A stretch of 60,000 bases of DNA, from NCBI RefSeq assembly GCF_026151205.1, contig NC_087082.1:10674901-10734900 (forward strand). Reading direction: 5' to 3'. Under the pieces are notes generated by a model. It did not search any database. It was not told the origin of the DNA and saw only the letters and a list, made by a program, of their open reading frames with translations. The stretch comes from Bolinopsis microptera. Its lineage: Eukaryota > Ctenophora > Tentaculata > Lobata > Bolinopsidae. The translations under genes and the position numbers were made by a program. Shown one piece after another: positions 42,669-54,400 of the stretch (the first letter of the stretch is position 1; the number at the start of each line of letters is the position of its first letter).

Positions 42669-43069
42669 TTATAGATTGAAGCTCTCAAGGCCAACTAGAT
42701 TTTCTTTATGATGGCTTTTGCCGGTGTAAATTGATTGATGATGATGATAAACTATAAATTTGTTATAAAATTTAATGGGTTTTTAAAAATTTATTTTTCG
42801 TAGTAAATTTATATTACTGTACTAGTTCAGTTGCATTTCTATTTTGATGACTTAATGACAGATCGTGTGCATTTTATTACGCACTTAAATACATTCAAGT
42901 TTAACCAACCTTTATAATGTTTGGGATATCTTACATTCTTTTTTAGACTTCCATTTTAGGAATTCTGATGAACAGGTTCTAATTAAATGCCTTTGAGGGA
43001 AGGCAGAAAGAGTTTGACCAACTCAGAACTTCAGCATTTTAGAATTTGACCTTTTCTAGAATGCTGCTT

Positions 43070-43129
43070 CAGCTGTGTATGACAACGATTAGTGAAACTG
43101 TTTCAGAGCTATTGGTTTGATAGCAGCTG
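43070..43129 (+). promoter_or_regulatory. SECIS element (form 2 candidate)
   Basis: Lower helix CAGCTG (43070-43075) pairs with CAGCTG (43124-43129). Then ATGA (43079-43082) faces TGAT (43118-43121), giving the non-Watson-Crick quartet. A 12-base upper helix strand (CAACGATTAGTG) with two mismatches leads to AA at 43095-43096, and CTG TTT CAG can form the extra mini-helix of form 2. Distances fit the eukaryotic SECIS consensus. It recruits SBP2 and the Sec-specific elongation factor to decode UGA. Confidence 0.85.
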
Positions 43130-43633
43130 TTGTTAAAACTCATCATTATTACTTTTTAAAAGTCTGAAAGAGTGTTTTGGTTTTATGGTTTTGAAGGTGC
43201 GCCTATTATTGATTATCAATTATTCAAACTGAAAAATAACAAAATAATAATAGAAATGAAAGAAAAAAATAACAAATAGAAAGAAAACTTCTTGCTTCCA
43301 GCGACATAACTATAAGTATAAGAGCTCATTTTATTAATTTACGCCGATAAGCTGCGCGACTATATTCGGCATTTGTGCCCTTAAGCTGTTTAGTAGTAAA
43401 TCACACTTACAGCGTACGTAATCGAACTGATGTGGCAAGTTAAGTAAGTTGGGCGTACCCATACCCTAACTACGGCCATGTACAACTACAGTTATTTAGT
43501 CCTAACGAAAAAAAGGTGAAACAAATACAAAAATGATCGAACGAGAAGTAGTGTTCCGAAATCCGATGTGGATGTCAGATTGCAGATGTAAAAAACGTCA
43601 AAGAGAGAAGATCAATAATGTCTCACTATCTTA
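43130..43633. other. End of selenoprotein F 3' UTR and intergenic
   Basis: AT-rich, with no clear AATAAA close to the SECIS and no other gene. Confidence 0.35.
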
Positions 43634-44889
43634 CTTACTGTGCGGCGCTCAGCCTGTCATTCCACCGAATCTCTATTCGGCGTTCATGAACATGATAGCC
43701 TGAGGTCACCAGGTAATATTTTACTATCATGTATCAGAAACAGAAAAGGAGAGTAGTGTGTTTCAACAATTTGGTCGTATCAGCACTCAGAAGTATCTCT
43801 GATACAACTTAACTGTAACAACATAAACAATAACAACGCAATAGCGAGGAGTAAAGAGTCTGTCCCACTTGTAATTGTATCACGTCATGACCCCCATGCA
43901 TTTTCGTTTCACTAACTTTTCCTAAAATTGCACGAGAAATCGATTAAACTTGGTTTCAGAGCTCAACAATGCTTCCTTATGCCTTAAAATCCATGTTTTA
44001 TCGATACAATCAACATTATTCACCTAACCATGTACTTTTGCGCCACTCCGGGCGCGCTTGTTTCACAAGTCAAGAAAATGACAAAGGTGGTAGCTTAGCT
44101 TAAAATCTTTTGGAGTAAAGTATCTATAATCAATAATTTAACACAAAAGAATTTAACACGAAAAAAAAAGTTTGAGTGTTTTCGAGAATCATGGGCATTC
44201 GGCAGTGTAAAGAAACAATGCAGTACAACTAAGTGATCTTTCTGAAAATTTGATAATATTAATCTCAAATATTATCCAACGAGAAATTTGTTAACGGGTG
44301 ATACTCGTAAAATATCTGTTCCGTATATTAGGACCGTCGACGAGTACAACTCGGCGTGCGTCCTGGTAGGTAAACCTACAAGAAATTTGTCGAACAAAAC
44401 GGCTAACAAATTTGAAATGACTAAAACGCCACGTGGGGTGTCGGATATGAGGACTAAAGCGTGGGAAATTTTGGCTCCCTATATATGGGTGCCAAAATCG
44501 TTGGGTGGGTTGATGGCTAGAGCCGTGAGGCGGGCACGCGCGCGCCGCCGCCACTGCTAGCGCAAGGGCTCTGGATAGAGCAATCAACATTATGATCCTG
44601 TTGATTAATTAGTATTAGTAACAGGTAACAAATACGCAAAAACAATCATCAGACCTACATTGCATTCTTAACAATAACGGGTCGATTTCGAGTGACCAAT
44701 AATCGTCGTGATGATACGTCATGTGTTCCTGATAATCATAAGCAATCAAGAAACAGGAGCGGCAAGGTCAAAAGGAAATCGCGGCACGTGCAGAATCGCG
44801 ATTTTTCCCATTCCCTGCGACGAATCGCGATTTTTGACGTTTGCCGAGACAAATAGATCTTCGCGACAAATTACGATTATTCCATTTTC

Positions 44890-45130
44890 TGAGGCCGACC
44901 CAGAAACCCTTACTGGCCAGGGCCTAACTTCAAAATTAAAAGAGATATTCAACTTCCGGTTTTTTGCAACATGTTCGTCTTGTAAAATTAAGGTTTCCCC
45001 CAGAGGGAACATTTAAAACAACGTAGATTTGGACCCAGAAAACTTTACCGGTAGGGGCCTAACTTCGGAAGTGAAAGAGATAGAAAGTTTTGGGTTTTCA
45101 ACAGAATGTTCGTCTCGTAAAACTAAAAGT
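44890..45130. repeat. Diverged tandem duplication of about 130 bp
   Basis: GACCCAGAAA, CCTTACTGGCCAGGGCCTAACTTC-like and ATGTTCGTCTTGTAAAA-like blocks occur twice in order (44899 onward and 45031 onward). Confidence 0.6.
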
Positions 45131-45193
45131 AAAGTTAGCTCCCCGGCCTTGTATCACGTGGTGACCCCCACGGTCGCTTCACTATAGCGTCTT

Positions 45194-45262
45194 CCTGTAG
45201 CGTCTTCGACGCTACAGGGGGAGCCGCGCACTTCGTGCGCGGCGGGTCATACAACGTATGAC
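45194..45262. repeat. Three consecutive perfect triloop hairpins
   Basis: CCTGTAGCGTC-TTC-GACGCTACAGG (45194-45218), GCCGCGCAC-TTC-GTGCGCGGC (45223-45243) and GTCATAC-AAC-GTATGAC (45246-45262). All pair without mismatch, and the gaps between them are 4 and 2 bases. Confidence 0.92.
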
Positions 45263-45562
45263 AACCCCGGCCCAGGACAGGAGCACAATTTGGGACAACG
45301 TAGATTTTGAATTATCCTGAAAAGTACAGTATGATTTTGGACCAAATTAAAGATCGCAGCTTTTTAACTTTGCAAATTAATTTGGTTGCCATGACTCCAT
45401 GGCTGAGCCTGAATTGTGAATAATCCAGATTCAAGATTGTAATTCACGCGTGCGATCAGTGAACATTACGTCACGCGCACTGACACGCGTGATATTGAAA
45501 AACGACCACCTCTAGTGTTTAGTAAAACTGCCAGCTGTTGATTGAAGATATCAATCCGTCGA

Positions 45563-45593
45563 GATCGTTGCTCTGCAAAGCAGAGCAACGATC
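45563..45593. repeat. Perfect triloop hairpin, 14-bp arms, loop AAA
   Basis: GATCGTTGCTCTGC-AAA-GCAGAGCAACGATC. The same stem with loop TTC is at 46889-46919. Confidence 0.93.
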
Positions 45594-46289
45594 GACGAAG
45601 AATGCTAGTTTGCGCGGCGCGTCGAAGCGGCGAAGTCCTCCAATGCCAGCTGGTAACTTTTGCTGGGTTAGGGTATATCAAGTCGCATGACTGATGACTG
45701 CAGGTGACAAAATACCCTATTAGAGCTAGAACAGGCCAAACACAACTCCCATATCCATCAAATTTTTCGGACAGTTGTAAAAGCCCTATTGGAAGGTTCA
45801 TGTCGCTAATTTTCAAAATGATCTCATTCAAGGAACCGAAGATTTATCCGAATAATACGACAAAAATCAACGAATTTTGTCAAATTACGTGATTTTTACA
45901 ATTATTTATCAAAATGGGGCAAAATACGCTGCTTTTAGCTGTAACATAATGTCTGATGGTTGGATATGCTTCACATTTTTCGGACACTTTCCTTGTAAGT
46001 CTATGAATAAGCTCACCAATTTTTGTTGCAATTTAAGGTCGGGAAGGATACTTAATATTTATTTGTTTGAAGAAAATTGTGCTGGCCGAAATTAGCGCTA
46101 AAAAACCATTATACAGTCGGCACGCGCGGCTCACTGTCGATGGCGCACTACCTAATGTCAATTCATCGGAGCTCGGCGCGGCACAGTTATAAGTAGCGCA
46201 TATCTCGCCGATCGAGCGAGAGAAGCCTCATTAAGTGCGCGGCACGGCACAGTAACGCATCGCGATACAAGTTACCTTGTAGCGCAATG

Positions 46290-46382
46290 CACTACTGGGT
46301 CGCGCGCATCAAATAATGCTTCTCGCAACCACGTATGCAGATCGGCGAGATGCAAAGGATTGACATCGTGAATCAACAAGTT
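46290..46382. repeat. Direct repeat of about 90 bp (second copy 47164-47268)
   Basis: GCGCGCATCAAATAATGCTT, CTCGCAACCAC and AGATCGGCGAGATGC with GATTGACATCGTGAATCAA are shared. The second copy has a short internal duplication (CGGCAACCACA). Confidence 0.8.
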
Positions 46383-46888
46383 ACCTGTTGACGGATGTTA
46401 CTCGTCTAAATTTCTTCGAAGTAGCGCGCGCCGCTTTCTTCTCGAAATATTGGCCCGACGGCAAGTGCTTTGCTCTAACCAGAGCCCTCTCGCTTGCAGT
46501 AGCGCGCGACCGCCGTGTGAAACAAGCGCCGTGTGAAACAAGCGCGTCACGCAGTACGCGTAGACACATGGCTATGTGAAGCAAGTGCTACGAAGTAGCG
46601 CGCGCCGGGCCAGACCATTAACAATGGCTTGGTCAAGTTACCTGGGGACCTCAGGCTATTATGTTCAAAAACGAATAGAGATTCGGTGGAATGACAGGCT
46701 GAGCGCGGCCCAGTAAGCTACAAGAAATAAAAATACTCATACATAGAGGCCGCAGAATTATGAGGACAACCAGATCCTGGTGGAACCTAAGCGATCCATG
46801 ATATTTTGGAGGACTTCGCCGCTTCGACGCGCCGCGCGAACTAGCATTCTTGCTTCGCATCGAATTCTTGCTTCGCATCAAATGCTTC

Positions 46889-46919
46889 GATCGTTGCTCT
46901 GCTTCGCAGAGCAACGATC
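46889..46919. repeat. Perfect triloop hairpin, 14-bp arms, loop TTC
   Basis: GATCGTTGCTCTGC-TTC-GCAGAGCAACGATC, the partner of 45563-45593 in the inverted duplication. Confidence 0.93.
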
Positions 46920-47268
46920 TCGACGGATTGACATCGTCAAATAACATGATATCATGTTAGGTCCAAGCAATAAGGTTAAAATGCTCCCCTGACGAGATAT
47001 TGCAGCAAAAAAACTGTCTCGATCACGTGATATGAGCGTATAAGACAATTAGTATAATTTCTCGTTAGGGTTACTGTTAGGGTTTCAGCATATATGCTTT
47101 TGTTGAGGATTGTGTTAGGGTTACGGTTGGGATCAAATTAAAGGGTTATGGTTTCGAATTGTAGCGCGATGCACTACTGGGTCGCGCGCGCATCAAATAA
47201 TGCTTCTCGCAACCACAAATCGGCAACCACAGATCGGCGAGATGCGAAGGATTGACATCGTGAATCAA

Positions 47269-47814
47269 GGTTTCGAATAGTCGTTCAGGACCAGCTAACG
47301 AACGGGTTGAAAAACAAAAAAGTCACGTGGCAATCGAGTGTAGATCAAAGTGATTAATCATTATCCTCATGCACGGTTTCATTAATAATTAATATAAAAT
47401 TAAATGAAATGAAATGAGGATCGCGACGTGAGACACTGCAACAAGCTAAATGCAAATAAAACTTTATGATTTAGTAAAAAATGTTATAAAAACCTTACTA
47501 TCAAACTTTAAACAAATCCAAAGTAGTTACTAAGAACATCCTAAAGACCTGATATGTGATAAGTCTACTTAAAAGACTTGCAGAACTAAAAACTAAAAAC
47601 CTAAACAAATAATAAAAAAATCGCAACACGAGACTAGTTATTTTGCTTTTTAAACTTCGATAATAAAGCTATCGTTGTTTAAATTTTATACAACTGCAGC
47701 CATGTTATAAATATAAAGATATTATCTAACTTGCTAGTAGCTATTGCTCGCTTCTCTCAGGAAGCTTGAAAAGAGCACCGCACAGAAACTGGCGTGCCAG
47801 GTAAATTAAGTTAT
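47269..47814. other. No gene recognised
   Basis: AT-rich, without long frames or named repeats. Confidence 0.3.
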
Positions 47815-48005
47815 TGTTTTAAAAATTTAGATTTTCAACAGTTTATTATATTTCCGCGTATTTTAATTTGCTCAGGTAGTTGTACTCTTATCAGCCAAAT
47901 GTTTATATTACTGTATTTGTGATTTGGCTGATGACCAGAATATTTTTCCAGTTATACTTATATAACAGCAACTTTATAATTATAGTTGGGTCCATGCCGG
48001 GAATA
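47815..48005. repeat. Unnamed repeat, also at 54192-54400
   Basis: ATTTAGATTTTCAACAGTTT, GCGTATTTTAATTTGC, TCAGCCAAATGTTTA, GATTTGGCTGATGACC and TCCATGCCGGGAAT in order. CAGCCAAAT and ATTTGGCTG form a hairpin. Here it is directly followed by a Z copy. Confidence 0.75.
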
Positions 48006-48011
48006 CAATAA

Positions 48012-48559
48012 TCACAGTGCTGGCAAGCACGAGCGGTGTCTTTATTGGGGGTATACTATGTACCCCCTTTACTATTGTACTCCCTTTACTTTTATACCCC
48101 CTTTACTATTATAACCCCTTTACACCCCCTTTGGTACACGTCGGAAGCCTCTTTCGTGCACGCGAAGCGTGCACTCCGGCCGGAGGCGGCGGCCGAAGGC
48201 CGCCGCCTCCGGCAGGAGTTTTTCAGGCATTAAGACTCATCGGGAGTCGTTCAGCAGATTTATTTTTAGTTCAAAACATTCTAATTTGATGTCAAAGATG
48301 ACAGGAATAAAAATAGTTATGTTGAGATTTTTAAGAAATTTGCATAAAATACTCGCCAGCACTGTTATACGAAATTCGGTAAAAAACCCGAAATCGCCAT
48401 ATTCAGGTGCCTTAAATACCATGTTAAAATTGAGTTAGAGATCTGAAACTTTGCAGGGCGTCTAGACGTTGAACAAATCGACTGCAAAAAAAGTTTCAGG
48501 TTTCAGGAGCATCTGGAAATGGGTTTTCCCTGTTTTACGACAGATTGTCGGGACATATA
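48012..48559 (+). repeat. Repeat family Z with a GC-rich hairpin insertion
   Basis: A|TCACAGTGCTGGCAAGCA start and the usual Z order, but about 95 bases at 48130-48220 replace the normal link between the CCCC-rich stretch and CAGGCATTAAGACTC. The 3' end is cut by the CCTTATCGG element at 48560. Confidence 0.75.
48156..48213. repeat. Two adjacent perfect GAA-loop hairpins
   Basis: GTGCACGC-GAA-GCGTGCAC (48156-48174) and a 16-bp-arm hairpin GCCGGAGGCGGCGGCC-GAA-mirror (48179-48213). There are no mismatches. They are far more GC-rich than their surroundings. Confidence 0.93.
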
Positions 48560-50112
48560 CCTTATCGGACCTTATTTGGACGGACATTAAATGAACGGAC
48601 ATAAGTATGAACGGACATTAATATGAACGCTAGAAGGCACTCAAAACCATCAAAAATCCGAATTTTTTTCATTTTTTTAAATGTTTTTTTATTCCAGAAA
48701 ATGATTTTTAAATCCATTTTTATACAGTAAGTAAGAAAAGCAGTCGTTAAGCAGTAAAAATGTTAAAAGATGTGTACATGATCAGTGTTTAATATCGCAT
48801 ATCATCTTCATCAAATGGGTTTTCGTGCATGAAATAGTTCAACGTTAACAAATTAACCTACGTTTGCCTATAAAACGTTTAAGAACTTTTCATTCACAAT
48901 CTAAAATTAAATACAACGTTAAAACGCTGTTCAATTTTAAACGTTGCTCATATCAAATGTTTCATCTTTTTGGGCGTCCGTGTAGTGTTTTGTTTCCCAG
49001 TTTCAACATATTTTCAGTTTCAACGAGTCAGCTAGAAACTTGATCTCTATGTCCAGACTTTCATAATGATCATTAGGCTCACAACAGCTGGAATAAAATA
49101 AGTTAACCTTCTTTCTGGCTCACTTGTGTGCTGCTTCAGAAGGCTATACTATATATAAAGATATAACTGTCTAATTGAATAATTGGAAGAGAACTCCATC
49201 AGGCCTAGCTGAACCAAGCGGGGAGTTGGTACACCTTTTACAAGCAAGAGCCACTTTGGTATACTTGCTGTGAGGTGTCTCAGCTACGCCTACATGGGTT
49301 GGGGGTCCCCCCTTTTATTTTCTTTTGGCTTTGCTGTTTGGTCTGCACTGATCACCATTATTTAGGACTCGACATGATTTAGTGTTTTACAGTGTGGGAG
49401 CTTGGGAGTAACTCTTAGAGGGAATATCTTCGATAAGATTTGCAAGGGTTTTGCAGTTCCCGCTCTCATTAGCGATTCATCAAGAGCGCTTTTTCTATGG
49501 GATTTATTTTCGTTGACTCACATATTGCGTAATCTGAACTCTGATATCATTGTGGTAATTTAATTTCCCGAAGCTGCAAGATTTTTCAGTTTTTAATTCC
49601 CGGGTGCAGATAATTATATAAACTTAAAATAGAATTAAAGTAGATTTACCAAACGCTTAAGGGCCGTTGCAATCTATAAATCAATTTTATATTCGAGAAA
49701 CTCTTTAGTCTCGTCTAATAGACAATGTCCTTGGCAACACGATTTACCGTAATATATGTAGAGGCTGGAACAAGTTTGTAATGTTGGCGGGGACTAGCTC
49801 ATGAACTATGTTGTTGACTGCCATAATTTCGTTGACTTTTTCCGCAAAGTGCCCATTGAAAACATCATATACTAGTAATGTTTTTTGTGCCTCCGGCAGA
49901 CCAAGGAGAACTTTTCCGTCGTTAACTTACGGCACAATAAAGTTCTCGTAGTTGTCATATTCTGGACAAAAAGTTCGAATTTTTGAAAAAAATTCAACGG
50001 ACTTTAACTTGGACGGACCTTAAATGAACGGACTTTATTTGAACGGACATTGAGATGAACGTTAAGGCCTCCAGTGTTCAATTAATGTCCGTCCAAATAA
50101 GGTCCGATAAGG
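48560..50112. mobile_element. CCTTATCGG-family transposon, copy 3
   Basis: Inverted termini with TA at 48558-48559 and 50113-50114. The interior matches 16352-17856 in reverse orientation (CCTACATGGGTTGGGGGTCC, GCAACACGATTTACCG). 1553 bp, no transposase frame. It lies in a Z repeat on its left and next to a Y palindrome on its right. Confidence 0.88.
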
Positions 50113-50134
50113 TACATATATATATATATATATA

Positions 50135-53100
50135 TTTGACCAAAACCCATAATCATGGGTAGAGTGGACCGCTGCCAGTGTCTCTCTTTCCCAAACAAAA
50201 GGAAATGATATTAATTTGATTGACCGTTTTCAAATGCAAAATGATACCGAGAATGAAATCGGTCGCTCGCTTTTCCCATTCATTCACGGCTTATACGAAT
50301 TGCAATAGGTTTCGATAAATTACATCGATCACATGCTGTAATAATCTCTTTGGGTTGCGTTCGGGTCGATACCTAGTATTTCGGGATAAGGGTGGTAGTT
50401 AGTGAATTAGCTGAAGTTTATTGAATCTTTATTGCCGAGTACAGCTGTCTTCGGGTATGGTAGTTCTTCTTAATCTATTACATTTGTAAATGAATGGGAA
50501 AAGCGAGCGACCGATTTCATTCTCGGTATCATTTTGCATTTGAAAACGGTCAATCAAATTAATATCATTTCCTTTTGTTTGGGAAAGAGAGACACTGGCA
50601 GCGGTCCACTCTACCCATGATTATGGGTTTTGGTCAAATATCATCGCTTTTTGATTAATGTCAGGGTACTTTATAAAGTCGAAATATAAACTGATATCTT
50701 CATTAATAAGGAGGAAGTTTCAACGATTTCGAAATTTTTCCTTTGAAAACATTTCCTTGTGTTTGGGTAAGCATATCGGTCGATCACTGACTGAATTTGC
50801 CACTTTATACTCATTCAAGTTGGCATTAAATTTATATATAATGACATTGAACTGTCGTGGTAAAGCAGAATTTGTTCGAAATCACGAATGAGCAAAATTA
50901 TCACCTTTCGCACGTGCAAACTATGAGCGGACGTTGCGTGCGCATCCAATATTGAATCGCCGTAAAATTTTGCGTGTTGGTGTTTTATATATAGTTTGAT
51001 AAGCATGCAAAGTTTCAAAGTATTTCAAGAAGAACTGTAATCACAACGGCACACCAACGTTTACAGAAAATGGTAAAAACAGCAATTTTCAGTGATTTTA
51101 GCAATTTTTAATCAATTTGGGCGTGTCCCCACGTGTGCAACTTTTAGATTTTTAACTTCAAAACTAGCCTAATACACAATTTATACCTATAGGAAGCAGA
51201 ACTGAGCTCCACAACCCAAGGGATAGCCCAACACCAGAGAATACTAAATCGCAAAATTGACGTTTTTATAAAATAATTCTTCAAAAAAGCACTAACTTCA
51301 ATGGCAAATATCTTTATGAAGGAGCAAGGTAGGGAAACTTTCCGGTAGATTTTCAGAATGCTTGAACAATTATCTAATATAAAAATGTCCTCAGATTTTG
51401 AATAAAATTACTCCTTAATGGTGTAAAATCAGTTTGAAAAGTTGTTATTTTGTCAAAAATCAAGTTTTAAAAACACTTAATTTGATGACGTCATCAAGTG
51501 GTGATGATGACGTTAAATTATTTTTTGATATAATTGAAACTGAAGTGTAAACAATTATCTTTAAGACCTGTGGTCGGAAATTGCTGTATCTTTTATACTT
51601 TTGAATCTCCGGACACTTAAATACAGGCTACAATTGACTACATTTGACTGGCAAAGCGTCTATCCCTGAATATATGTATCACGACAATCTATCGTAAAAC
51701 AGGGGTTCCAGAAAACCCATTTCCCGATACTCCTGAAACACGAAATTTTTTTACAGTCGATTTGGTCAACGTCTAGACGCCCTGCAAAGTTTCAGATCTC
51801 TAACTCAATTTTAACATGGTTTTTAAGGCACCTGAATATGGCAATTTTGGGTTTTTTACCGAATTTCGTATAACATGCTGGTGCGTATTTTGCGCAAATT
51901 TCTTAAAAACCTCCACATAACTATTTCTTGTTCCTGTCATTTTTAACATTGAATTAGAATGATTTGAACTTAAATATACCTGCTGAACTACTTTCGATGA
52001 GTCTTAATGCCCGAAAAACAATAAAGGGTTATAAAAGTAAAGGGGGTAAATAGTAAAGGGGGTAAATAGTAAAGGGGGTAAATAGTATTGTGAATATAAG
52101 AGGCACGGTCATGCTTGCCAGCATTGTGATTCAGGGATAGACTCTTTGCCAGTCAATTAAAGGCTATATTTAGGTGTCCGTCGATTCAGAAGCTTTAAAG
52201 ATACAGCCATTTCGGACCACAGGTCTTGAAGATAATTGTTTAAACTTTAGTTTACATTATGTTAAAAAGTAATTTAACGTCATCATCACCACTTGATGAC
52301 GTCATCAAGTTAACCATTTTTAAAACTTGATTTTTCACAAAGTAATCATTTTTCAAATCGATTTTACGCCATTAAGGAGTAATTTTATTTAAAATTTGAG
52401 GACATTTTCACCTTAGATAATTGTTTAAGCATTCTGAAAATCTACCGGAAAGTTTTTCTAGCTTGCTCCTTCATAAAGATATTCGCTATTGAAGTTAGTG
52501 CTTTTTTAAAGAATAATTTTATAAAAACGCTAATTTTACGTTCTAGTATTCTCTGGTGTTACACCATCCCTTGGGTTGTGGAGCTCAATTTTGCTTCCTA
52601 AAGGTCTAAATTGTGTCATAGGCTAGTTTTAAAGTTGAAAATCAAAAAGTTGCACACGTGGGGTCACGCCTAAATTGATAGAAAATTGCTAAAATCACTG
52701 AAAATTGCTGTTTTCACCAATTTCCGTCAACTTTGGAGTGCCGTTGTGATAACAGTTCTTCTTGAAATACTTTAAAACTTTTCATGCTTATCAAACTATA
52801 TATAAAACACCATCATGCAAAAATTTACGGTGATTCAATATTGGATGCGCACGCAACTTCCGCTCAAGGTTTGCACGTGCGAAGGTCCAAATTTTGCTCA
52901 TTCGTGATTTTGAACAAATTCTGCTTTGCCACGACAGTTCAATGTCATTATATATGAATTTAATGCCAACTTGAATGAGCATGAAGTGGCATATTCAGTC
53001 AGTGATCGACCGATATGCTTACCTAAACACAAAGAAATGTTTTTGAAGGAAAAATTTCGAAATTGTTGAAATCACCTCCTTATTAATATTAATGAAGTTA

Positions 53101-53468
53101 TGAGTTTACATTTCGGCTTTGTAAAGTACCCTGACATTATATAATCAAAAAGAGATTATATTTGACCAAAACCCATAATCATGGGTAGAGTGGAGCGCTG
53201 CCAGTGTCTCTCTTTCCCAAACAAAAGGCAATGATATCAATTTGAATGACCGTTATCAAATGCAAAATGATACCGAGAATGAAATCGGTCGCTCGATTTT
53301 CCCATTCATTTACAATTGAAATAGATTACATGTTATAAATCGAAACTTATTACAATTCGTAAGCCATGAATGAGTGGGAAAAGCGATATTGATATCATTG
53401 CCTTTTGTTTGGGAAAGAGAGACACTGGCAGCGCTCCACTCTACCCATGATTATGGGTTTTGGTCAAA
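50135..53468. mobile_element. Large foldback element: Y palindrome, 1-kb arms, Z core
   Basis: Layout: palindrome Y (50135-50638), arm (50639-51672), core Z on the minus strand (51673-52130), arm inverted (52131-53160), palindrome Y (53161-53468). The inner arm ends are mirror images (GTCTATCCCTGA and TCAGGGATAGAC). The flanks are TA-rich runs, so no target duplication can be fixed. No long frame codes for a transposase. Confidence 0.85.
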
Positions 53469-53650
53469 TATATATAATATATTATTAATTATAATAATAT
53501 AATATAATAATATTCCCGGCAACATTGAACATATTTTTAAAACATTTCGATGTTCGGGCGTAAAATGATTTTTGCACGCTCGTGATGTTTTAGTTTAAAG
53601 TTAAATATACCTATCGGTTTACGTTGTTAAAATTGTATTTAAAACGTGTA

Positions 53651-54192
53651 GGGGGCCATCTACTTAGGACGTCTGGCAAATAGCCATAGGGAGGGGGATG
53701 GTTTTGGAATTTCGGACAAATGTGGACAGGGGCCGTAGGGGGTGGTTTCTGAAAATGTTGGCAGAATTAACAAAAAAGTCCCATTTATTTTAACTCTTTG
53801 ACACTGATTACTTTGTAAGTTTAAATCCCTATATTTTGAACGAGAAATCGATTCCCAGAGCAGATCATGAGAGCCGAGACACTCGCATATTCTCCTACTG
53901 CCTTAAAACTTATTCGAATGGATGGTTACTTAATTACTTAAATTTAACTGTGCTATTGCTAAACTTGTTCGACACTAAATGTATTATATTGTCTATTTTA
54001 ACTTTAAGTAACTTCACATTTTTATATTAATAATGGATTTGAGTTGGTTATATTTGTACTTTTAAAAGTAGCTGGAAATCCGGACATCCGGGGGAGGGGG
54101 CTGGGGTGGTTTTGAAAATTCGGACACACCCGGACAGGAGGGGGTGGTCTGAAAATTTGCGATTTTGGCGGACGTCCTAAGTAGATGGCCTC
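53651..54192. mobile_element. MITE with GGCCATCTACTTAGGACGTC termini
   Basis: GGGCCATCTACTTAGGACGT at the left and ACGTCCTAAGTAGATGGCC at the right are inverted. The flanks TAG and TAA might be a 3-bp target of PIF/Harbinger type. The same repeat at 47815 lacks the element next to TTTAGATTTTCAAC, supporting insertion. Inner sequence repeats GGACAGGGG/GGTGG motifs near both ends. Confidence 0.65.
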
Positions 54193-54400
54193 TAATTTAG
54201 ATTTTCAACAGTTTGTTATGTCCGCGTATTTTAATTTGCCCATGTGACTTATTTTGAATTGCATAAACGTTGTGGTGCTGTACTTTTATTAACCTTATCA
54301 GCCAAATGTTTACTGTATTTTTGATTTGGCTGATGACCAGAATATTTTTCCAGTTATAACAACAAGTTTATAATTATAGTTGTGTCCATGCCGGGAATCA
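54192..54400. repeat. Unnamed repeat, second copy of 47815-48005
   Basis: The same block order as 47815-48005, with an extra 25-base stretch after TTAATTTGC. Confidence 0.75.

Larger units (their letters stand above)
43634..46717. repeat. Interval bounded by an 80-bp inverted repeat
   Basis: 43634-43714 (CTCAGCCTGTCATTCCACCG, AATCTCTATTCG, ATAGCCTGAGGTC) recurs inverted at 46640-46717. A second inverted pair lies inside and beyond it (45550-45650 against 46806-46935). No transposase frame and no target duplication were found, so it is either a degraded DNA transposon or an inverted segmental duplication. Confidence 0.65.

Noticed and set aside
42702-42750. First SECIS candidate (TTATGATGGC, GTAAATTG, TGATGATGATGATAA)
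   Set aside because: The spacing from ATGA to AA is 16 bases and no convincing helix forms. The element at 43070-43129 fits far better.
44288-44590. Overlapping 90 to 99 residue frames on both strands
   Set aside because: No domain, Arg/Ala-rich low complexity from a GC-rich patch, both strands open by chance.
48017-48438. Three overlapping short frames
   Set aside because: They run through the non-coding Z repeat and the GC hairpins, and other Z copies do not keep them.
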